Source: Straminergon stramineum (lineage: Eukaryota > Streptophyta > Bryopsida > Hypnales > Calliergonaceae). From it: a DNA stretch of 64,000 nt. The DNA lies in contig OY987271.1 in the NCBI GenBank assembly GCA_963920665.1, positions 4,404,501 to 4,468,500 on the forward strand. Direction: 5' to 3'. A model generated the notes under the pieces. It did no database searches and was not told where the DNA came from. It saw nothing but the letters and a program-made list of their open reading frames with translations. Position 1 is the stretch's first letter. The number at the start of each line of letters is the position of its first letter. Shown here in pieces: positions 24,244 to 36,449 of the stretch. Both the position numbers and the translations under genes were made by a program.

Positions 24244-27151
24244 GTCACCTTAATTAATTTACGATAATTCATGCAGAAGTAGTGAGGAGGTACACATGAA
24301 AGAATTCCTTGTATTCCCATTCACTTAGTACATGTAGTGAGACTAAAAGGGCCACTACTTTATTTATGCTATCTTTGGTTACACACATGTCTACTTTTGA
24401 CTTGTATTGCACGTCTTTTCACTTTGGCATGATTTCTTGTAAGATTGACTTCAATGTTTGGCTTTCTTAAAATGACTTCATGTATATATTGATCACGACA
24501 AAAACTCCATCCACTCTATTCAGTTCTAGGACCCCTATCCATTTTGTAGACTCTAAAGATTTCTATATACTTTAGGTCCTAAAATTGTGCATTTAGGTTC
24601 TACAAATTCGTGGAAACAACGTTTGTCATTGTCTGTCAATGAATTCACTTCATTTTCAAATCCACTTTATAATAGATGAACAGGAGACTACTCCCATTTA
24701 TACCCTAAACCCACCCAATGTCCACAGTAACATGTTTGAAAGTATATATCCACGCTTACATGTCACATAAGGGTGGTTAGAGGTTTTAGTCTAGCATTTT
24801 GCATTCACGGATATAGGTTCATATCCACAGTTATAGGCTATAAAGTGCATATGAATGCTTATAGGTCACACAAGGGTGGTTACAAGTTCCAGTCCAACAT
24901 TTGAGTCCAACATTTGAGTCCAACATTTATGTCCATGGTTATAGGACCCTAAACCCTAAATTCCCCAGAATTCATTATAATTCTGAGTATTCCCCGCAAA
25001 AATGTTCCTTTTTTTTATCATAGAAATAAGTTTTTTACAAATTTCTTCTTATTCTCCGAATCCCTACTCAATTTTCCCCGCTCTATGCTCCACACTCTAT
25101 GCTCATATACTAGCTTTGTTGGTAGTCTTCCAAGATACGTCTGAAGAGCTATGGGAAGTCGCTTGCCTCTTGCAAACATGCTCCGCCAACAGTGGCATGT
25201 GTACTAGGGGCGTTGCTTTGTTTGAGAACACCGACAACAACATCGATGTCCTCCCGTGCAAGTGTAAGTGACCAATGGAACACATCAATCGGGAAGGCTT
25301 GCTAGCTAGTGACGTTTTCACGACTTGTGGGCTCTGGAAAAGCACTGAAATCGTACTATGATTGCTAGGATTGATCATTTTTGTCATGGTTGTTGCTAGC
25401 TTCGAAGGTTCTTGGAAGTAGGAAGGTTGATGTGAACCATTATATTTGTTCACTATTTAAAAATCCAAAAATATAAACATTAGGCATGAATTTATAAATC
25501 CGGAAGTGTTAGTACTCCGAATTAAGCCATAACCATCAATTAAGGAGTTTTCTACTAGATAGCAATGGAAACTTCAAGAGGTTAGGGCGAGATGCTAGAA
25601 AATGCAATTAAGAGGAAATTAGGGGAAATTCTAGGGAAAAAATGGGGAGTTAAAACTAAAAAGAGGTTAAGTAAGATTTGGTAGAGTAACCAAATGAGGC
25701 TAACGGTAAAATGATGAGAAAATGAAAACAAAAGACTAGAAGTAGGAAATGAAACTAAAAGTAAATTAAAAACCACAAAAATAATAAATAAGAAAAAAAC
25801 ACAAAAGAGGTTAGTTAAACTTAAACTATGACTAAAACACTAGTGTAGTGGGTAAAACACTAAAATAGTGCTAGAAACGCTAAAATAGGATTTTACAGTA
25901 AGTTAGAGGGTGTCACAATAATTTAAGGGGGGGGGACATTGAAATAGAGCAATTTACACTAAATTAGCGGATTTACAATAACTTAGCGCGATTTGCACTA
26001 TTTTGGTTCATTTCGCACTAATTTGGTGCATTTTGCACCAAATTAGTGGATTAATAGTGAATTAGTGTAGGATGAAAGTAGTTGAGAAAAGTAATTTGTT
26101 AGAAAGTTGGATATAGGCAAAATTAGGGTTTGGAGCTCTCTCTCTCTCAACTCTCTCAACTTTTGTGTGAACTTGGAATGTGTGTGTTTTTTGAGAGAAA
26201 GGTTGTGAATTGTGAGCTTTTGAAGCATGAATTGCAAAAGAGTAGGGTAGGGTAAGATTAGGACAATTTGTCGAGTAGGTTTCACCATTTCTTTTGAAAG
26301 AAAATGGATGAAAAATGAAGGGGTGTGAGGTCAGATGAGAAAGTGCTTAGGAAGGGGGAAAAATTGTGAGTTGAGATTAGAGGGTCAACTTTGAGGGCTT
26401 ATTGCGGGAGCGTGGAGAATCTAATGAATCTGAAATTTGGAGGGATGGAGCGCATTGAAGTTAGCTTCCCGAAAAGCTATAGCTCGCCCAATTCGGAGCC
26501 AGAACGCGACGATGGTGGACGATTTTGTGCGAGGAGGTTGGCTGCCGCAACAATGGAAGACTGCCGACTTTGGTAGGCAACAGCGGGAGAACTACATGGC
26601 GGAATCAGATGAAATTTGGGGGGCTGGTGCGCCTTGAAGTTGGCTTTCCAAAAAGTCTAAGATCGACCCATTTGGAGCAAGGACAGGAAAATGGCGTCTG
26701 TTTTTGTGGAAGAGGGTCTGCTGCCCCTTAGAGGAGGCACAATTTGAGTTTTTTTGTATAATCCTTCACAATTTTAATTGAATCATTGCAATTCTAATTG
26801 CACCTTGCTAAGAAGATGTTGTAAGTGTAATGGTTGTTGAGTGAGGATGGTTGGTGTGATTGCAATTGCATAAATGTGAAACTCAATTTCTAGGGTTTGG
26901 GTGAGATGTGATGTGTTGTGATTAGTACTTAGAATCACATTTAGGTCATTTTGAGCCCCAAATGGCACATTTGAGGTAGATTTTGGCATACAAAGTGGCT
27001 ATAATGTATTTGAGTGCTTAATTGGATGATAGTAGATTGTGAGGGGTGTATTTGGTGATGTGAGATAGGCTGCCCCCTTCTTACTTAGAATTACTTAAGT
27101 CAAAATTCACTCAAAAATCTCATTGTTGGAGTTCATTGCTTGGAAGGCAAT
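24244..27151. other. Repeat-rich intergenic sequence
   Basis: No gene is supported. Bases 24893-24930 hold three copies of 'gtccaacattt(ga)'. Bases 25920-26060 are unusually rich in repeated 'tttgcactaatttggtgcat'-like phrases. Bases 26400-26740 carry a tandem duplication listed separately. A 'ttcattgcttggaaggcaat' string near 27132 resembles the large LTR family, so part of this stretch may be a diverged LTR. Confidence 0.4.
26400..26740 (+). repeat. Diverged tandem duplication, about 175-bp unit
   Basis: Two GC-richer units can be aligned by eye. 'ggagcgcattgaagtta' near 26447 matches 'ggtgcgccttgaagttgg' near 26625, and each is followed by similar sequence ending in 'gatttt/ctgtttttgtg' and a Gly/Cys-coding stretch. 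The short open frames here follow the repeat and show no domain. Confidence 0.5.
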
Positions 27152-28111
27152 CTAGGTAGGTGTCCCATACACTCCTCGCCGGCCAACTCTAGGGGGTTTC
27201 TTCACCTTGCGGTGGAAAAGCCTCATAGTTGACGTGATAGCTGTGAAAGAGGTAAGGCTTCTTCTTTCATCTATTTCTTCAAATGATGCATGATCTCCTC
27301 GAACAACATCATCGGAGTCATGTGTACTGAGGTAGTAGTCGTCACTATCGTTGTATTGATTAAGAAGCACAATGGGCTCGACCTCTCCAGAAGGAATGTA
27401 CACCTCTCTTCTATCGTCAAGCAGAATGACGTAGATGAATTCCCATCTATCGTTCTACACATAAGCGTGAACTGTCAATCCTAGTACCCATTGTAGGTTG
27501 CCATCTATGCTTGCAATTGGTACATATCGAGTGATGAGTATAGACGGTAGTCGCATAGGAATTGGGGTACTTAAATATGGAGGGTTTATGAAATCTGCCA
27601 TGGGGAAGACACGTCACCAACCACCTCGCCACAACAATATACAAGTCGTGTCTACAATCGGGCACGCAACAGTCACATTGTCATTGACGTCGATGGCAGT
27701 TGAAATTGGCAACACCTTCGGCATGATGGTAGGAGAGGACTCAGCAACCATTAAAGGCATCTTCCCTCGAATCCTCCTCATGTCTTCGTCAGACACATTA
27801 CTGACCAGCTCCTTCTACTTCCGGGAACTCTCTTTCTTGTTATCGGTCATGTCAGTGCTGTTGTAGGATGAAGATCGACAGAAAGATTGTGTTCTATACG
27901 GAGACCTCGGACTGGCCACAAGAGAATTGTTGATGGTAGACTTCGTCATGACAGTGTGGCTTTTGGAAAGTGGTGGTGACGAGTGGTGGCTGATGTGTAG
28001 GACAGTGCTAGCTCTAAGAGGGCGTGTTGCAAGTATACACATGGCAAATGCAGAGAGGAGAAGTGACATTAGGCCAAAGAAGAACACGCAAAGCATGGTT
28101 GACTTCAGCAA
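27152..28111 (-). pseudogene. Membrane or secreted protein of unknown family, 3 internal stops
   Basis: A single reading frame of 319 codons plus a terminal TAG runs with no frameshift, interrupted by TAG (27817-27815), TGA (27616-27614) and TAG (27457-27455). The frame begins at ATG 28111; a second ATG five codons on fits as well. Residues about 6-27 (MLCVFFFGLMSLLLSAFAMC) form a signal peptide or signal anchor. A Ser-rich stretch follows, then IRGKMPLMVAESSPTIMPKV, MADFINPPYLSTPIPMRL and ITRYVPIASIDGNLQWVLGL. The tail has RREVYIPSGEVEPIVLL and a basic end. I do not recognise the family. Frame preservation over 960 bp with only point stops suggests recent loss of a real gene, or mRNA editing or a sequencing issue if it is expressed. 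The open frames on the opposite strand are shadows. Confidence 0.6.
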
Positions 28112-29383
28112 TGAATAATTGAATCCTAGTGGATGTCCCTCAGGTATTCGTTCTCTCCAGCCAAGAATCTACGCATAGTGATGTCGAAAAAGGTACCGTA
28201 AGCCTCGAGGATTGTCTTGTCTTCTCACACCTCTCTTCACCGACCTCCATATTAAGTATTGTCAGTCAAGAAGTGCTAGAATTTGACGTGTTTGAGCCTC
28301 GAACACTCCAACTATTGTAGTCCATTGACGAATAGTCTGCCATATAAAAGGTAAAGTCAATGAGAGGTGGTCAATAGAGGACGACACGGGGCCATGTGAG
28401 ACAATTTCATTCTTATGAAAGAAGGACAAGAGAGTTAGCTAGTACAATGACGCTTCACATAACACTCCGAGGTAAGGACGTAGCTGTGAGAGTCGTTCCA
28501 GTGCTTCAAAATTCATGTGCATACAATGAAGGTAGTTGGTCAAAGGATGTGTCCGTTTTCGTTCGTCACAAATAAAAAGTTTTAGTGCTTGATAGCAGCT
28601 ATGGTGAAATAGATAGGCATACTCTAGGCTACGACCTGTCGATTACGTGTATAGCGAAAAGGGCATGACTACAGGGGACTATAAGGCTTCGTATTTCATA
28701 AAATCATAACTTACTATTCACTACAGAGAGTAGTGCATTCTATCGGCACTTCTAATTGGTCATGTGCACATGTATAGCAGAGGAGACGATATGCACTATG
28801 ATAGGGAAGGATAGCTACTGGGGACCACTATGTCGATCAGTATCTACAACTACCGCATTCTGCAAACTCAAGAGTGGATGGAACTAATGCGGCATAATGT
28901 GGGAATGGCTCCCAAAGTTACATGATTGATAGAACTTGTGTGCATAGTGGATATATGTAGAATGAAGGAAATCTAAATGAAAAGCAAATGAATAGGATAG
29001 TGAGCAATTGCAAATATTGTGTAACTTCGAAGATCTGAAAGTAGTGTTTGCTAAGGTGAGTCCTTGCAGTACTTGGCATTTTCTTTTATCCTTCACAAAG
29101 GAATGCTCTACAAGGAGTGCAATTGCTACCTCTTCAATGCATTTTATGACTAGTAGAGTACGAAAGTATTACTAAAAATTTAGACGTGAATTACTGCTAT
29201 CAAAGGTGGAGTCACTTCATTGGCACATGAAAATCGTGCTAAGTACAAGCTTCCTTCCTATAGCTGAGTAGTGCTTCTAGCACTAGGAAAAAACTATTTT
29301 TTTGTGCACATTGGGACACACTTGTGTATTTCATAGCCATGTAGGGTGAACACATAGTCGTGACAATAATTTGAGATGGCCTT
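28112..29383. other. Intergenic sequence, no gene seen
   Basis: This would be the upstream region of the minus-strand pseudogene. Short open frames are present but none carries a recognisable motif. Confidence 0.4.
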
Positions 29384-30143
29384 GGGTGATTGCAAGAAAC
29401 ACTTGTTCTATTTTTTGTCCCCTTGCCCTTGGACATGTGGTTTTTTAGTCATAACTTTTGCATCGTAAGTCCATTTGTTTGGAAATTTGGTATGAAGGTA
29501 CACATAAAAGTTTCACACATTCTCTATTTTTTGGGTTTTTCTTAAAATTAATTTACTATTTTTAAAGTGCCCCCAATTGGGTGTCTACCTTGGCCATTTT
29601 GGGGGGGTTTGAGCCAAAGTTGTACCCAAAAATGCGAATTGGAAGCCACAAATTAGAGAAGCTGGAGTTGTACTTGTGTTCCAATGAGAGACGAAGAGTT
29701 TTTTGCAAAAATACTTTGTATGAGGTGTCTACATGAGGCTAAAGTGACCATTGTTCACGCACATTTTTGGGGCAGAAAAAAATATATTTTGAAGAAATTC
29801 TTGGTGCAATGTGAGAGTAGGCTTGTCTACAAAAATGGCTTTTTTTTCTGGGAATTTTTTGAATTTTTTTTGAATTACTAAAAATGAAAAGATTCCTAGA
29901 CCCCTTTTCTACTATTTTCTACTGCCAGTGACTTCTACAATACTACATAGTAGTCTATAGTACTACATAGTACTATATAGTATTGAATCAACGGTTAAGA
30001 TCTACAGGCGCCCAAAATCGACAGTTGAGATTCGTAGGCGCAGTCTGACGTGCGAAATTGATAGTAGTCAATAGTACTGCTAGTCTTGTGGCTAAAAATC
30101 GGGTTTTTGAGCCAAAAACGTGAAGTGTTTCTTGCAATCACCC
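29384..30143. mobile_element. 760-bp element with 21-bp terminal inverted repeats
   Basis: The left end GGGTGATTGCAAGAAACACT (plus one T) recurs as its exact reverse complement at the right end (30123-30143). The interior has no transposase and includes palindromic TAGTACTA-rich sequence at about 29935-29985. I found no convincing target duplication beside the repeats, so the superfamily is unassigned. Similar ends occur near 15935 and 16228, and a weaker one near 52244. Confidence 0.7.
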
Positions 30144-31439
30144 CCTCGTACTATATACAAGGCACAAATCTCTCCAGTTTCAAGGTCTGGGCATTCAAGA
30201 TGTAGCTAGTAGTATACTCTTTCTAGAATGTTTCATGCAGTGACACTAACAAGAATGTGACAACTATGATTCACTTGTGCCTTGGGACAAACACTTCCTC
30301 TTGAGATGTTGCCGTACCACTGAAATTGCTGAATATTATAAGATGTGGTGGTCACAAATTTCAATGTAAGTGACAACAACATACGTACAAGTTATCTGAC
30401 AGGAGTCGCAGCCCAAGGACCGGAAACAAACTCTGAAAAAATTTCAATTACTTCATAGGCCCACCACTGGGCAACTAAAAATTTCAGCAGATCCAAACAT
30501 GTCTCCACTTTTGCATTTCTCCAAAAATACTGAAGTCATTTCTAGGAAAGGACTTCTCTTTGTCTAGTTCAAAACTCATGCACCTATCTCTCCAAAAAAG
30601 GATGGATGAAAAGCCCGCAAAGCTTGGGAGATACAACACTTCTATTCTGTGCATCGTCCAGAAAATGGACGCCAACCCGTTTAGGGGTTAACTCAAATAT
30701 TTATAGAGAATACATTTTAGATGACCATTGCATCATTATTTGAAAAAAATTTAATTTTCAACAGAGTGTATTTTTAGCACTTTTTTGTTCAATTTTTAGA
30801 TATTTTTTTATGGGCCCCGTTAGAAGACACTTACACTCCTCTAATGAGGAAATTGCAGGGATCTCTTGGGAATGTGGGGACAAACACGGGGAACATCGGT
30901 GTTCTCCTGGAGGTCGTGAGCAGGACGTGAGGGGAATGTTCTCTTGGAGCATGCCAAGAACTCCTGTTGTCATTCATTTATCTAGCTCATTCTGCCAAAG
31001 AAGTGTCTGGGTGGATTGTCTTCAACAATCCACAAGAATCCAAAAGAAAGAGAAGGAGAAATGTGGATTTATTTGCCGTAAGTTTGTGTGACTTGAATCC
31101 ACAACTCGTGGTAGGGTGGGGAATCTTGAGAACGTCCCTCCAAGCACGATGAGATTTTAGGGTATGTTGCACCTGTCTTTTGAAGCATTGATGATGACTG
31201 ACAACATTGTTAGGCAAATTGACGATGAATACAAATTGTGCACCGGTGGTAGTGTCGGTGGGGGAGTGTTCTGCGGTGAGCTTACCGTCAGACAAGATTG
31301 ATCACTACACAAAGATGGTGAGATTGCGTGGAATTGCTTACTTAGATCAATCTTTTGTGTTTGTGTACATGGATCAAATTTTGTGATGGATTTTCTGAGA
31401 AATTGTGAAGCTATGAGCAAGAACTTGTAGTTGTTGCAA
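30144..31439. other. Intergenic sequence with a shared 40-bp motif
   Basis: The phrase 'ttttttatgggccccgttag' near 30804 is followed by a stretch very similar to bases 35964-36010. This marks the end of a dispersed repeat whose other end I did not find. TTTAGGGG followed by TTAA at 30688-30691 looks like one more right end of the TTAA-flanked family. No gene is supported. Confidence 0.4.
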
Positions 31440-32170
31440 TCAAGGAAAAACTGTCTGCAGTTTGGATTGAGGAATGTGGCTTGTGTGCGTTCGTTTGCCC
31501 ATTTGTTTAATTGCGACTAACTGGAATTTTGGTAAAGGGATGATGCATGCATATGGTTTGTTGTAAGTGATTGGAATTTTGGACATTAAACGATCGAAAT
31601 AATGTGAGTTTCTTTGTAGCAAACTAGAGTTTGGATTATGGAATAACTTGGCTTGCGTTTCAATTCTTTGCAACTAATTGAAGTTTGGATAAAGGAAGTA
31701 GAAATGATTGTGTTTCCTTGCAACTGACTAGAATTTGGATACTGAAAGAATTATGTGTGTTTCTTTGCAACCTTCCTGGAATATGGATAAAAGAATTTAT
31801 ACTTGTCTCTTTTGCAATTAGCTGGAATTTGGATATTGGAGGAATTATGTGTGTTTCTTTGCTACTAATTGGAATTGGGATACTGAAGGATCAGGATTAT
31901 GCGTATTACTTTGCAACTGAATGGAATTTGGATTCAAGAATATGGCTTGCGTTCTTTACAACTAATTGGAGTTTGGTTATAGGAATTAGGCGTGCCTTTC
32001 GTACAACTAACCGGAATTTGGATATTGAAGGATGAGAACTATATGTGTTTCTTGCAACTAACTGGAATTTGGATAAAGTAATTAGGCATATGCTTTTTTG
32101 CAACCTAGCTGGAGTTTGGATTTAAATGAATATTTTTGTACAAAGGAATGAGGCATGTGTTTCTTTGCAA
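31440..32170 (+). repeat. Degenerate minisatellite, 45-52 bp period
   Basis: About 14 diverged units follow one another, each built on 'tttgcaactaactggaattt' then 'ggata', with variable spacing to the next 'tttctttg'. Units differ in length and are not in a constant reading frame. The 116-codon frame at 31685-32035 simply follows the repeat (recurring WNLDI-like phrases) and is not taken as a gene. Confidence 0.8.
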
Positions 32171-33074
32171 ATTAAACAGAAGACTTGTTGAAGTTGAAGT
32201 ACAAAACTTTGGCCAACATATGGAGAGATTTTCACTCCAAATGTTTGTCTAAGAGAGAAGTATTAATCGCCTACAAAACCTTAAAATATGATGAGCTTAT
32301 AGAATGGTGGATTCATAGAATGAGACTTGTTCACTGGCTTCATGCACTGCAGCGATTTATGAGTTGAATATGATTACATATATTAGATTTAGTTGGAATA
32401 ACCCTATCTAAAGTTCAACCAAAATAAGTGCCTCTCCCTCAAATCATGGAAATTCAATTCTCAATTCATGAAAATGAATCTTTGCACCAAATAAAATGAA
32501 AGCTAGGAGCATTGAGAGGTTGCTTTTAAGAAAAATTCTTGATTTCCATTTTTTTTACTATTAGATCTAACCTTCACAATGAGGTATGAGACGTGGAACA
32601 AGCAGAAATATTAAAATCACTCTTATCAAGTTGTTTCTTAATTCTCAACCCCTCATGTGAGGAGGTTTGGATAATCATCTTTATTTGTTCAAAATGTGAA
32701 GTGATTTTCATACAAATGATTTTGACTACAACTATTGAAATTTGAAAGGAAAGAATGTGAGAACTTATACTATTTTGCAAATTCATGCATCTAAATATTC
32801 AAATCAACAAATAATTTCAGAGTCTAAAGAATGTTAGAAGTGTGTTAAAAATATAGTAATTTAGAGGAGACACTTCTTTATATTAATAAACAATTTAACC
32901 CTTTGATGTCTGATATTATTTTATAGATTTTTACACATTCTTGTTTATATTTTCACAAGAATATTTTATTTATTTCAATTTCATCAAAATTGGTCATAAA
33001 GATTCAAGAATTGCTTGGGATGAATGAGAAATTGAGAAGGTATTTGGATGAAACATTCTAAAATACTTTGTTCA
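32171..33074. other. AT-rich intergenic sequence
   Basis: Nothing recognisable between the minisatellite and the CACTA-type MITE. Confidence 0.5.
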
Positions 33075-33224
33075 CACTAGTAGAAAATTCAGTTTTTTTG
33101 TTGTTTTGGTTGTGTTGATTTGGTCACCTTTTGACAAAAATTTGTTGAAATCAACAAATTTCTGTCAAAAAGTGACCGAATCAACACGACCAAAACAACA
33201 AAAAAACTGAATTTTCTACTAGTG
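33075..33224. mobile_element. CACTA-type foldback MITE, 150 bp
   Basis: Both ends begin CACTAGTAGAAAATTCAG reading inward, and the two 73-bp arms pair along nearly their whole length with four mismatches, all transitions. TCA flanks both sides (33072-33074 and 33225-33227), the 3-bp target duplication expected of CACTA transposons. The element has no coding capacity and would form a near-perfect hairpin if transcribed. Confidence 0.9.
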
Positions 33225-33227
33225 TCA

Positions 33228-34779
33228 TAATCTAGAAGATGAATGTTAGAGTGCTCATACCTATTTGGAATCAACTTGAACTAAATTTACATGTCTTTTA
33301 AATAAAGAACCAATATCCGTAATCAAGACAATTTGTGATTATCTTAGAACTACTAAGGCATGAGATTCAATAGGCACTAGGTTATTGGAGGGGAGGCTTG
33401 TAAGATTGTTCATGTGACAATTAAGTAAACATTAGTATTTTTATTTCTGTAATTTGAATATATTAAACAAATATACTTTAAAGGCAAATACATCCATATA
33501 TCTCATATCATTTTGGAGAAACATGCAAATTTCATCCATTTCAAACTATAGAATTTTCAATAGAATATTTTTCTCTCATCATGTGAAGTCATTTTTTGGG
33601 TTTTCTTACTAAACACCAACAACCATGCTGATAAGCACCTAAATAAACCATAGGCTTTTAGTAAAAAATAAAATTTTAGAATGAATGTTTCAATACATAT
33701 GTGTTATAACCTCCTAAGCAACCTTTTTGTAATCCCTAATTGATTTGAATGAGCTCTAAGATACTGACATGGAACCTCTCATTGAGACGTTGTCAAGAGT
33801 CGAAAGATCAGATTTAGATGCAGACAATGCTATATATAGGAATGGAGATTTTGCGAAGGGAGATTAGGTTTTAATACAGTAGAAAGTTAATTGGTGTAAT
33901 GTAGTATACAAAGTGTTGTCAGTGAAGGCAAGTAGAAGATTAATTGTAAATTTTATGGATGGATTCTACTTTTATAGATGAATTCTATAATAGAATGCAT
34001 TGTACAGTTCAAATCGGTTTCTTCTTAATAAAAACCTGAAGTTCTTTATTCTAATGAACTTTCTATTTCTGCTTCTAAATCAATGGCAAGAACCTTCATC
34101 CACTATTACTGCGATTCTCATGAGTTACTTCGTAGGGCAGTTCACTACTAACTAATGAGTTGCAATCAAAAAATTGATTTAAAATGAAAAAATGCCACCA
34201 TTGCAAAGATTGTTTGCTCAACAAAGCCAAATTTTGATGAAAATTTGAAAGCAAGTTCAATTGGCCTTCGTCGTCAATTTAAGCTTTACATGTGAACATT
34301 GTTTATTACCTTAATAATGTTTAATTCTACTGCTATTCTTTATTTTATTATACAATACATTTCACTAGGATGAAATCATCTACTGTGAGCTTCCTAGGTA
34401 ACATGACATATTTTTGTTCAATAACTCTAGATAATAAGACATAGATTAGTCTTGGTGTAAATGCATCACATTAATGGCTAAATTGCCTTTTTTTCATTGA
34501 TTGAAAACTATTTTTGAATTTAGAGGTTTTCCTATGCATATTCTACAATTATTCTCATTGGTTAAAGCTCTTTCATATGTTGGATTATTGTGGTTAAAAT
34601 TCAATCGGCATTCAAAAATTATATTTTGATAGAATCTAAAATTATCTTTCAATTGCTAATAAGATCCAACAAAAATTAAGAGCATAACCTTGAAACCATA
34701 GGGAAACTAATTTGTATCCATTAGATGACTTTTAGAACACCCTATTGAAGGAAAAAACAAAATTTCATCCAATTTTCTT
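33228..34779. other. AT-rich intergenic sequence
   Basis: No gene or complete element is recognised here. Confidence 0.5.
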
Positions 34780-34783
34780 TTAA

Positions 34784-35571
34784 CCCCTAAAGGACCAAGG
34801 TGATTTTCCTATCAAAAACCACTCAAAATTGTCATTTCTATTGCAAAGAGAAAAGAACATTAGAAATTGTTCTTTTTTGCATATCAAACCATAAGATCTT
34901 ATACTTGACTAGTATATGAATACATGGAAGAGATTTCAAAAACTTCGACGATGCAGATTGCAAGATATGTGCATTTAAAGTGAAGAAAACAAGTTTTTTT
35001 GCACCTTGCTTGATTAGATTTTTTGGCTTTGAATCTTTTTAGTTCAAATTTTTTGCACTACGGATTTTGATTTTCTACTTATTTATGTTAATTAGTTGAG
35101 TTGAGAATCTACAAAAAAAAGTTGGAAAAAAAACACTTAGTTTCCACTCATTAAAATATTTTTAAGAAGAGGTGGGTTCAAGATTGAAGGAAAAACTAAA
35201 TTGTTAATAGTTTTTAGATGGTATTGAATCACTATAATCCCAACGGTGAGATTATTCTAGCAAGAGAATCTAACCTTGTATAGCAATTTTTTTAGAAAAA
35301 TTCTAAAAATTGCATTAAAAAATGAATTCCACAAGTTATTTTTTCAAAAAGGCGCTTAGATTGCCTGAAAAACTAAGATTATTTAGAGCAATTATTTGAA
35401 CTAATTTTGTATTTGGTACCAATTTAATTCATTTTATTTAAAATTTCAATTCTAATAAATCCAAATTTTTTCAAGAACATCTAAATTTTTTGTGACAAAT
35501 AGATGATTTCATCTTTGAAAAGTACATATAAAAAATTATTATTTACAATATAGATTGAAGGATCTTAAAGG
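34784..35571 (+). mobile_element. Probable TTAA-flanked element, diverged subfamily
   Basis: The left end is TTAA then CCCCTAAAGGACCAAGG (34780 on), typical of the family. The proposed right end CTTAAAGG then TTAA (35572-35575) is degraded. The interior matches the reverse complement of about 39540-40160, for example the phrase on three-base-shifted 'gcactacggattttga' against 'gcactatagaatttga'. The right boundary is uncertain. Confidence 0.5.
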
Positions 35572-35575
35572 TTAA

Positions 35576-36449
35576 GTTTGTGATTATGGGCTTGTTGTTT
35601 TTGAATTAAGAATGGAATTTATTATTACATGCTTGTTTAGATGTTTCTAAGTTCAAGACATTTGGATTATTTTAGAGTGCCCCATTGCAATTACAAGTTG
35701 AGTTGGATTCTAGCATGGTTACAAGTTCCTTCTAATATTATATTTACTATAATAAAATAATTTGTTGTCATGATTGACCTCTTGATGTTTTTAATGATAA
35801 TATGCATATTTGATAAATGTTCAAATTTCTTAGCATATGTAGTAAAAGATATAAAACTTTTGCCCTAAAACTTTGAAAAGGCCTAAAAATTATAGTGTCT
35901 CTTCTGAAAAATATATGTTGTGCTATGCACATATATTTTCTTCTACTAGTAATATTCATTATTTTTATGGGCCCCGTTAGGAGATGCTTACGCTGCCCTA
36001 ACAGGGGAACTTCGGAGCTAGGGCGGGGAACATTGGATCGGGGAACTCGGGGAACACTTCAAAGAAGAAAGCGATCACTTCAAATGGATCTGAAGGTCGT
36101 GCGCATTTTTAAGGAATTCTGCTTGGGTGAGGGCTTTGAGCTGTATGTGAATATTGGATTTTCCATTTTCGAATTTGGCTTAGATTGTTGTACTCGAAGC
36201 TAATTTTGTGATGAAGCAAACTCTGAAGAGTCTCTTTAATGCGTTGATTTCGTTGCTTTCGGTGGAGCCATTGGAAGTGTTGTAGAAGAAGGAACTCTTC
36301 AAATGGATCTGAAAGTCGTATGGATTTTATGGGATGACGGTTTAAAGTGCTGCAGAACAATTCAAATGGATCCAAATTAGTGGTGAATTGATCAACTTCC
36401 TCCAAAAGTAGGGTTTAGGAATTCATGTCACTCATCACATGACTCTGGG
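35576..36449. other. Region upstream of the PARG pseudogene
   Basis: Contains 'atgggccccgttaggagatg' near 35966, shared with 30810, and two copies of 'cttcaaatggatctgaa' (near 36077 and 36298). N-terminal PARG exons may lie here, but I could not identify them. Confidence 0.35.

Noticed and set aside
27498..27866. 122-codon plus-strand frame
   Set aside because: It is a shadow of the 319-codon minus-strand frame, which has better protein-like composition and a membrane segment.
31685..32035. 116-codon frame with repeated WNLDI-like phrases
   Set aside because: It lies wholly in the minisatellite, and unit lengths vary, so the frame is not kept from unit to unit.
33089..33274. 61-codon frame
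   Set aside because: It is the arm of the CACTA-type hairpin.
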